Shown: positions 32,546 to 36,206 of the stretch, one piece after another
Numbering within the stretch: the stretch's first letter is position 1
Layout of the letters: the number at the start of each line of letters is the position of its first letter
Assembly (NCBI RefSeq): GCF_001544515.1
Contig: NZ_FCOL02000051.1
Span: 1 to 36,206, forward strand
Length of the DNA stretch: 36,206 nt
DNA from: Caballeronia terrestris
GTDB lineage: Bacteria > Pseudomonadota > Gammaproteobacteria > Burkholderiales > Burkholderiaceae
Direction: 5' to 3'
Program-made: the position numbers and the translations under genes
The notes under the pieces: model-generated
What the model saw: only the letters and a program-made list of their open reading frames with translations
Databases searched by the model: none
What the model was told of the DNA's origin: nothing

Positions 32546-33490
32546 GCTGGTCTCCACGGAGTGAATGGGAAAAGGAGCGACCGTCGGACGCTCGGTTTAA
32601 CGTTTGCACGCCCCATGCCAATGTCGCGAAATACGGAAAACGTCGAATAACTGGCGCGGCGTGTGCACTCCGGTGATTTCTCCGACGCTTGAGCGCGCTG
32701 ACTACGATGGCCCAAAAACAACAGCGCACGGCGCAATGTCGGCTGGAAACAGACACTCGGGCCTCAGATGTGGTGAGCATTCATTCGCTAACGGCCGCGC
32801 ACCCGAGCATGGAAGACGTAGTTCAGTGCGGCTCCCCACCCGCCGTATGTATCGCCACCCGAAGGCCAAAGTCCGCCGGTTGCCAAGAATGCAACGTTTT
32901 TCGATTCACGCCCGCGAAGCAAATCGATCGGCGCCGCGGCGATCGAATGAATGACCAATAGCCGTCTATCCGCGCCCCGCCTGCGTCGAGTTCATCCAAA
33001 GCGCAAAGTCCTCGCAAGACGCATCGAATCGTCGACCAAATTTGTATCGTTTTTCAAACGCCGTACAAATGCCTTCGCCATCGCACGTTTGGACCCGTCA
33101 TTCAGCGGACATTTACATGCTGGTCGGGCCTCCAGGCGGGCATTCCGCCGATCAAAGCGTCTGACTGCCTGCTCATACAGATCGCCCCTTTACGAGGCTT
33201 GACGGTTCACGAATGCAACAAAACCCGTTCAGCCCGCAGTGTGCGGTGCGGCATATTTCAGACCGATCCATACTGGCATTGGGATTGACGTTACCTGGCA
33301 CGGTCCTCGCTAAATATGTGGTGCAGCACTCGTTACCGTCGAAGTCAGACCAAGTCAACGACTGTGACCGAGCTGCTTACGGGGCTGGTCAGCAACGCGA
33401 TCTCGATGGATGCCGTCAGAGCATCGCAAGACGCGGAGTTGACCGGAATAAAAAGTACGGCGCACAGCGCAAAAAGAAGAGAAGAAAAAC
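32546..33490. other. 945-base stretch without a convincing gene
   Basis: Short frames exist on both strands, but none has a good ribosome site, natural composition or recognisable domain. Local features are an inverted repeat, ATTTGTA (33040-33046) with TACAAAT (33064-33070), and AT-richer sequence toward the Crp/Fnr gene. It probably holds regulatory sequence for the peptide and Crp/Fnr genes, and perhaps decayed or RNA-coding sequence that I cannot identify. Confidence 0.6.
33040..33070. promoter_or_regulatory. Inverted repeat ATTTGTA-N17-TACAAAT
   Basis: Two perfect seven-base arms are separated by 17 bases in the long gene-free stretch. The size suits a dimeric regulator site. It lies 420 bases upstream of the Crp/Fnr gene, so its target is unclear. 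Confidence 0.35.
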
Positions 33491-34225
33491 ATGTTGACCC
33501 TCAAATCAGATCTGCACGGCAATCATCTGTTGGGCGCGCTTCCGGCGCATGAATGGCAAGCGCTGACGCCTCACCTGGAACTCGTTCAGCTTCGTACCGG
33601 CCAGTTGCTGTGCGATTCGGGCCAACGCATTCACCACGTTTATTTCCCGACGACAGCCGTCGTCTCGCTGCTGCATACGATGGAAGACGGCGGCTCGGTG
33701 GAAATCGCAGCAGTCGGCCGTGAAGGTATGACGGGCGTTCCGATCCTGACCGGCGGCGATACGATGCCGACTCGCGTACAGGTGCAATGCCCCGGTTTCG
33801 CCTATCGCATGAGCGCGAGCGCGCTGCGTGACCAGTTCGAACGCTCGGACTTCCTGCGCCGCCTGATGCTGCTCTATATGCAAGCCCTGCTGACGCAGGT
33901 CGCGCAAACCGCCGCGTGCAATCGTCACCATTCGCTGAGCAAGCAGCTGTGCCGCTGGCTTTTGATCGAGATCGACCGTACGCCGTCGGACTCCCTGCAA
34001 GTGACGCAACAGATGATTGCCGACATGCTGGGCGTGCGTCGCGAAGGCGTGACGGAAGCGGCGGGCAAGCTGCATGACGACGGGTTGATTCATCACAGCC
34101 GCGGCTGCATCAAAGTGCTCGACCGTGCAGGACTCGAAGCACGTGCATGCGAATGCTATGGCATCGTCAAGCGGGAATTCGACCGGATGCTGCCGCGCGT
34201 GGCGCAGACCGAGGAAGTAGCGTGA
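33491..34225 (+). CDS. Crp/Fnr family regulator
   Basis: The 244-residue protein has an N-terminal cyclic-nucleotide-binding-like beta roll (about 15-120; IHHVYFPTTAVVSLLHTMEDG, VEIAAVGREGM), a long dimerisation helix and a C-terminal winged HTH (about 170-215; VTQQMIADMLGVRREGVTEA). It lacks the N-terminal cysteine cluster of FNR. The beta roll lacks an obvious RxxR-type cAMP phosphate motif, so the ligand may differ. Ribosome site is a purine-rich GAAGAGAAG. It stands alone after a long non-coding region. Confidence 0.92.
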   Translation: MLTLKSDLHGNHLLGALPAHEWQALTPHLELVQLRTGQLLCDSGQRIHHVYFPTTAVVSLLHTMEDGGSVEIAAVGREGMTGVPILTGGDTMPTRVQVQCPGFAYRMSASALRDQFERSDFLRRLMLLYMQALLTQVAQTAACNRHHSLSKQLCRWLLIEIDRTPSDSLQVTQQMIADMLGVRREGVTEAAGKLHDDGLIHHSRGCIKVLDRAGLEARACECYGIVKREFDRMLPRVAQTEEVA

Positions 34226-34242
34226 GTCGATTGAGGATGATC

Positions 34243-34272
34243 ACCGGGGAGTGAAGCCGGTCCCTCCCCGGT
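34243..34272 (+). terminator. Possible hairpin after the Crp/Fnr gene
   Basis: ACCGGGGAG (34243-34251) pairs with CTCCCCGGT (34264-34272) around a 12-base loop. There is no T run, so it is a weak or factor-dependent stop. Confidence 0.45.
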
Positions 34273-34378
34273 TGCAAACGATATGCGGTTCACCGCACAT
34301 ACATGCAGCATAAAGTTTTGGTTTCGCGAAACGCTTACGTTAACCTTCCAGATGATGTAGTCGATCGGAGGGGGACGT

Positions 34379-34846
34379 ATGCGTCGCACATTGAAAGCAG
34401 CATTCGCTTCAGTCGCAATCTTTGTTGCGCTTTGCAGTATCGAAGCGTCGGCGCTTGCGCAGGGAAGCGTGCGAACTTCGATCGAAGCAAGCAACAAGGT
34501 TTTTGAAAAGGCCGTGAGCCGTGGCGATGCGGCCGGCATTGCTTCCACGTATTCCGATAACGCGAAACTTCTTCCGGCCAACGGTCACGTCGTGAGCGGA
34601 CGGAAGGCGATCACCGAGTATTGGCAGGAAGCAATCCATTCGGGATTCAAAGCCATCAAACTAAGCACAGTCGAACTGGAAGCGCGCGGCGACACGGCGT
34701 ACGAGGTCGGCAAATGGACCGTTCCCGGCGAAGCAGGCAAGGTGTACGACGCCGGCGACTACATCGTGATCTGGAAGCACGTGAACGGGCATTGGAAAAT
34801 GCATCGCGATACATGGACGACGAACGCGCCCGCGCCTCGGCAATAG
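34379..34846 (+). CDS. Secreted DUF4440 / SnoaL-like protein
   Basis: The 155-residue protein has a GGAGGGGG site, a signal peptide ending in SALAQG (near 28) and an NTF2-like fold: IEASNKVFEKAVSRGDAAGIASTYSDNAKLLP, then GRKAITEYWQ and YIVIWKHVNGHWKMHRDTW. This matches the SgcJ/EcaC DUF4440 group. Members bind small ligands or act as isomerase-like or unknown proteins; here it should be periplasmic. It converges on the alcohol dehydrogenase gene, with a terminator between. Confidence 0.88.
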   Translation: MRRTLKAAFASVAIFVALCSIEASALAQGSVRTSIEASNKVFEKAVSRGDAAGIASTYSDNAKLLPANGHVVSGRKAITEYWQEAIHSGFKAIKLSTVELEARGDTAYEVGKWTVPGEAGKVYDAGDYIVIWKHVNGHWKMHRDTWTTNAPAPRQ

Positions 34847-34856
34847 CGGCTTTACG

Positions 34857-34882
34857 AAAAAAAGTCGCGCGCGTGGCGCGAC
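34857..34882 (-). terminator. Terminator of the alcohol dehydrogenase gene
   Basis: GTCGCGC (34864-34870) and GCGCGAC (34876-34882) form a stem around a five-base loop; on the minus strand it is followed by seven T (34863-34857). It lies 14 bases after the dehydrogenase stop and may also slow transcription from the other side. Confidence 0.78.
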
Positions 34883-34895
34883 CCTTTGCGTTCTA

Positions 34896-35951
34896 TCAAC
34901 CGAGAGAAGCCATGTCGATGACGAAGCGATACTTCACATCGCTCTTGAGCATTCGTTCATAGGCCTCGTTGATCTGGTCGATCCTGATCATCTCGATGTC
35001 GGACGTTATGCCGTGCTTGCCACAGAAATCGAGCATCTCCTGCGTCTCAGCAACGCCACCGATCAGCGATCCCGCCAGCGAGCGCCGCTTGAAGATCATG
35101 TTCATGACCGACGGCGACGGGTGCGGATGCTCGGGCGCGCCGACGAGCGTCATCGTCCCGTCACGCTTGAGCAGCGCAACGAACTGATCGAGGTCATGCG
35201 ACGCCGCTACGGTGTTCAGAATGAAGTCGAAGCTGTTCGCGTGCGCGGCCATTTGATCCGGGTCCTTTGAGACTACGACTTCATGCGCTCCAAGCCGCTT
35301 GCCATCTTCGATTTTGCCCGGCGAAGTCGTGAACAGCACGACATGCGCGCCCAAGGCAGCCGCGATCTTCACGCCCATGTGCCCGAGCCCGCCGAGCCCC
35401 ACGATGCCCACCTTGTGGCCCTTCTGCACGTTCCAGTGACGCAGCGGCGAGTACGTCGTGATGCCCGCGCACAAGAGCGGCGCGACGCCCGCGAGTTCGA
35501 GGTTTTCCGGTATCTGCAGCGTGAAGGCTTCGTCGACCACGATCGACGATGAATAACCGCCGAACGTCAAGCCGCCCGAGTGCTTGTCGGGCGAGTTGTA
35601 GGTTTGCGTGAAGCTCTCGGGGCCTTCGCAGTATTGCTCGAGTCCCTCCTTGCACGCCGCGCAGGTGCGGCACGAATCGACCATGCAGCCGACGCCCGCC
35701 AATTGACCCACTTTGAACTTCGTCACCTCCGAACCGACCTCGGACACACGTCCGACGATCTCGTGCCCCGGCACGACCGGATATACGGCGTTGCCCCATT
35801 CGTTGCGCACCGTGTGCAAGTCGGAATGGCACACGCCGCAATACAGGATGTCGATGCGTACGTCATGTTCCTTGACGTCGCGTCGCTGGATTTCGAACGG
35901 CCCAAGCGGCGACTCGGCTGATTGCGCGGCGTATGAAGATGCTTTCACCAT
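34896..35951 (-). CDS. Zinc-dependent alcohol dehydrogenase, YahK/CAD-like
   Basis: The 351-residue protein has catalytic zinc ligands C41 in YCGVCHSD, H63-E64 in PGHEIVG and a later Cys, structural zinc cysteines C94, C97, C100 and C108, and the Rossmann motif VGLGGLGHMGVK. This set is typical of the cinnamyl-alcohol-dehydrogenase-like NADP-dependent aldehyde reductases such as YahK. It should reduce aldehydes to alcohols in the cytoplasm. The start at 35951 has GAGGA upstream. A DUF779 gene lies 96 bases upstream on the same strand, a family often found with aldehyde or alcohol dehydrogenases. Confidence 0.92.
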   Translation of the reverse strand: MVKASSYAAQSAESPLGPFEIQRRDVKEHDVRIDILYCGVCHSDLHTVRNEWGNAVYPVVPGHEIVGRVSEVGSEVTKFKVGQLAGVGCMVDSCRTCAACKEGLEQYCEGPESFTQTYNSPDKHSGGLTFGGYSSSIVVDEAFTLQIPENLELAGVAPLLCAGITTYSPLRHWNVQKGHKVGIVGLGGLGHMGVKIAAALGAHVVLFTTSPGKIEDGKRLGAHEVVVSKDPDQMAAHANSFDFILNTVAASHDLDQFVALLKRDGTMTLVGAPEHPHPSPSVMNMIFKRRSLAGSLIGGVAETQEMLDFCGKHGITSDIEMIRIDQINEAYERMLKSDVKYRFVIDMASLG

Positions 35952-36047
35952 GATGTGGGAATCCTCGAAGAAATCACTAAAGTTGTGCACACGCCATCGA
36001 CGATGCGCCGTGCCGCCCTTAAACCTGTCCGGCGATCATACAGACAA

Positions 36048-36206
36048 TCAACTTTTCACGTGCTCGACGGGATCCTGTTCGAGCCACGCCCATTCGGTGT
36101 CGTCGAAAAGACGCGAGCGCGTCAGAAAACGCAGACCTGTGGGCCGCTCCAGCGAAAACATGCCGCCATTGCCCTTCACGCAATCGATGATCAACTGCGT
36201 GTGCTC
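36048..36206 (-). CDS. DUF779 family protein, C-terminal 52 residues only
   Basis: The open frame on the minus strand runs off the right edge. The visible part reads EHTQLIIDCVKGNGGMFSLE, then RPTGLRFLTRSRLF, and ends in EWAWLEQDPVEHVKS before a TGA. HTQLIID, GRGGMFSLE-like and RFLTRSR are hallmarks of DUF779, a small family of about 110-130 residues found beside aldehyde and alcohol dehydrogenases. The usual glycine-arginine is KGN here. It is probably co-transcribed with the alcohol dehydrogenase. The start lies outside the window. Confidence 0.75.
   Translation of the reverse strand, partial: EHTQLIIDCVKGNGGMFSLERPTGLRFLTRSRLFDDTEWAWLEQDPVEHVKS

Noticed and set aside
33213..33497. 94-residue frame just before the Crp/Fnr gene
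   Set aside because: No ribosome site, a basic unnatural end and overlap with the Crp/Fnr start; I treat the region as non-coding.

Overview
The window looks like a chromosomal segment from a GC-rich betaproteobacterium of the Burkholderiaceae, most likely the Paraburkholderia/Caballeronia group. The basis is gene content: GntR, LysR and Crp/Fnr regulators next to small catabolic operons, ACS- and MHS-type MFS carriers, a DUF4148 secreted protein, an H-NS protein with a histone-like tail, and Tat-exported epoxide hydrolase-like proteins. High-GC codon use produces long antisense frames. I saw no rRNA, tRNA, CRISPR array, transposase, phage or plasmid gene.

Layout. 1-606 has no gene and carries about 2.6 imperfect tandem units of about 116 bp, then a strong hairpin. 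607-4085 is a catabolic module: GntR regulator, divergent class V aminotransferase, and ACS carrier, with two matching palindromes in the divergent region. 4127-6274 holds an SDR oxidoreductase, a methyltransferase and a small unknown protein. 6279-12775 centres on a LysR gene divergent from a three-gene unit (ACS carrier, M81/MlrC metallopeptidase, exported alpha/beta hydrolase) and followed by a Tat-type epoxide hydrolase. 12850-15073 is a LysR gene and an MFS carrier. 15215-18205 is a DNA-repair neighbourhood: Ku, a HTH-TPR protein whose GTG start overlaps the Ku stop, and a convergent DUF2252 protein. 18372-22166 is a LysR gene divergent from an M20 peptidase and an MHS carrier.

From 22184 the genes are smaller and more mixed: a Nudix-like protein, several unknown small proteins, a protein with two H-NS DNA-binding modules plus a Lys/Ala/Ser tail, a DUF4148 protein, an aldo/keto reductase coupled to an SRPBCC protein with a divergent LysR, a putative lipoprotein, a stand-alone receiver, a second Tat-type epoxide hydrolase, another exported alpha/beta hydrolase, and a peptide with a double-glycine leader. 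After a 945-base stretch without a convincing gene come a Crp/Fnr regulator, a secreted DUF4440 protein, a zinc alcohol dehydrogenase and the C-terminal end of a DUF779 protein that runs off the right edge.

The recurring theme is one regulator, one carrier and one or two enzymes, as expected of a soil or plant-associated heterotroph. There is no single obvious new large system. The best leads are the Ku/HTH-TPR coupling, the double H-NS protein, the orphan double-glycine peptide beside an exported hydrolase, the twin GntR operators, and the repeat element at the left edge. All family names come from reading protein sequence by eye; no database search was run.
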